From: an uncultured Rhodovulum sp.
Lineage (GTDB): Bacteria; Pseudomonadota; Alphaproteobacteria; Rhodobacterales; Rhodobacteraceae
DNA length: 12,165 nucleotides
Direction: 5' to 3'
Assembly (NCBI GenBank): GCA_946221765.1
Contig: CAMIMK010000063.1
Coordinates: 1 to 12,165, forward strand
The notes below the pieces were generated by a model. That model saw only the letters and a list, made by a program, of their open reading frames with translations. It ran no database searches and had not been told where the DNA came from. Below are positions 11,911 to 12,165 of the stretch, piece after piece. Made by a program: the position numbers and the translations under genes. Numbering within the stretch: the stretch's first letter is position 1; each line of letters opens with the position of its first letter.

Positions 11911-12165
11911 CTATCCTCCCCCGGCGGCCCGCCAGGCGGCCCAGGCTTCCGGCGTGTCGAGGTCGGTGACGGCGGCCCGTCCGGCGGTCGGGACCTCGGT
12001 CACGAAATCCGGCGCGGCGCGCACAATCTCGCGGGCGCCGGCATCGCCGGACAGGGCGGCGAGGCTCTCGAAGAAGCGGCGGCCGAACAGGACCGGGTGG
12101 CCGGGCGTGCCATCCTCGGCCGTCGCGCGCACGATCTCGCGCCCCTCCTCCGGGTCGAAGCCCGC
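11911..12165 (-). CDS. MobA/MocA-like nucleotidyltransferase, C-terminal part (truncated by window)
   Basis: Only the last 84 codons are inside the window; the frame is open to the edge at 12165, so the start lies outside. The visible part has the C-terminal signature of the NTP_transf_3 family of molybdenum-cofactor nucleotidyltransferases (MobA, MocA, CoxI-like). That signature is GTPGHPVLFGRRFFESL, then LSGDAGAREIV and finally DLDTPEAWAAW before the stop. These proteins add a nucleotide (GMP or CMP) to molybdopterin, or act in maturation of xanthine-dehydrogenase-type enzymes. The GHP and GDxGAR segments fit the MocA/CoxI branch best. The N-terminal nucleotide-binding motif is not visible, so the exact function is open. 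A GTG at 12132 is internal to this domain and is not the true start. Confidence 0.75.
   Translation of the reverse strand, partial: AGFDPEEGREIVRATAEDGTPGHPVLFGRRFFESLAALSGDAGAREIVRAAPDFVTEVPTAGRAAVTDLDTPEAWAAWRAAGGG

Noticed and set aside
1..12165. CRISPR arrays, tRNA or rRNA genes, insertion sequences, tandem repeats
   Set aside because: I scanned by eye and saw no regularly spaced repeats, no transposase or integrase motifs, no tRNA-like cloverleaf and no rRNA-like stretch.

Overview
The window looks like chromosomal DNA from a GC-rich alphaproteobacterium, most likely a Rhodobacterales relative. The reasons are the heavy G/C bias at third codon positions, the character of the housekeeping proteins (Tgt, LolA, an orphan ParA-type ATPase) and a CUT2 sugar importer like those common in Rhodobacteraceae and rhizobia. 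This placement is an inference; there is no rRNA or tRNA gene to anchor it. I see no IS element, integrase, CRISPR array or tRNA.

Left flank (1-1893): a small orphan ParA/MinD-type ATPase on the + strand converges on tgt (queuine tRNA-ribosyltransferase) on the - strand. A 298-bp spacer follows. It holds a strong inverted repeat that probably terminates the next - strand gene.

Centre (2192-11091): a complete sugar-utilisation locus with two divergent arms. The - strand arm is one gene, a D-tagatose/D-psicose 3-epimerase-type TIM barrel. The + strand arm is one tightly packed unit: LacI-family regulator, periplasmic sugar-binding protein, double-domain ABC ATPase, two permeases, FGGY kinase and class II (FucA-type) aldolase. 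Every junction in the + arm overlaps by 1, 8, 8, 4 or 4 bases, except one. At that one, between the binding-protein and ATPase genes, there is a 15-bp-stem hairpin. A perfect TGAAACGTTTCA palindrome, typical of LacI-family operators, sits just after a TTGACA promoter element in the divergent region.

The simplest reading is import of a sugar, C3 epimerisation at the ketose level, phosphorylation at C1, and aldol cleavage to dihydroxyacetone phosphate plus an aldehyde. No aldose isomerase or polyol dehydrogenase is encoded, so the imported sugar may already be a ketose, or that step lies elsewhere. The order binding protein-ATPase-permease-permease-kinase recalls the rhizobial rhamnose cluster (rhaSTPQ-K), but the regulator and the enzymes differ. 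The substrate cannot be read from the sequence.

Right flank (11092-12165): lolA (lipoprotein chaperone, + strand) converges on the 3' end of a MobA/MocA-like nucleotidyltransferase gene (- strand), which runs off the window.
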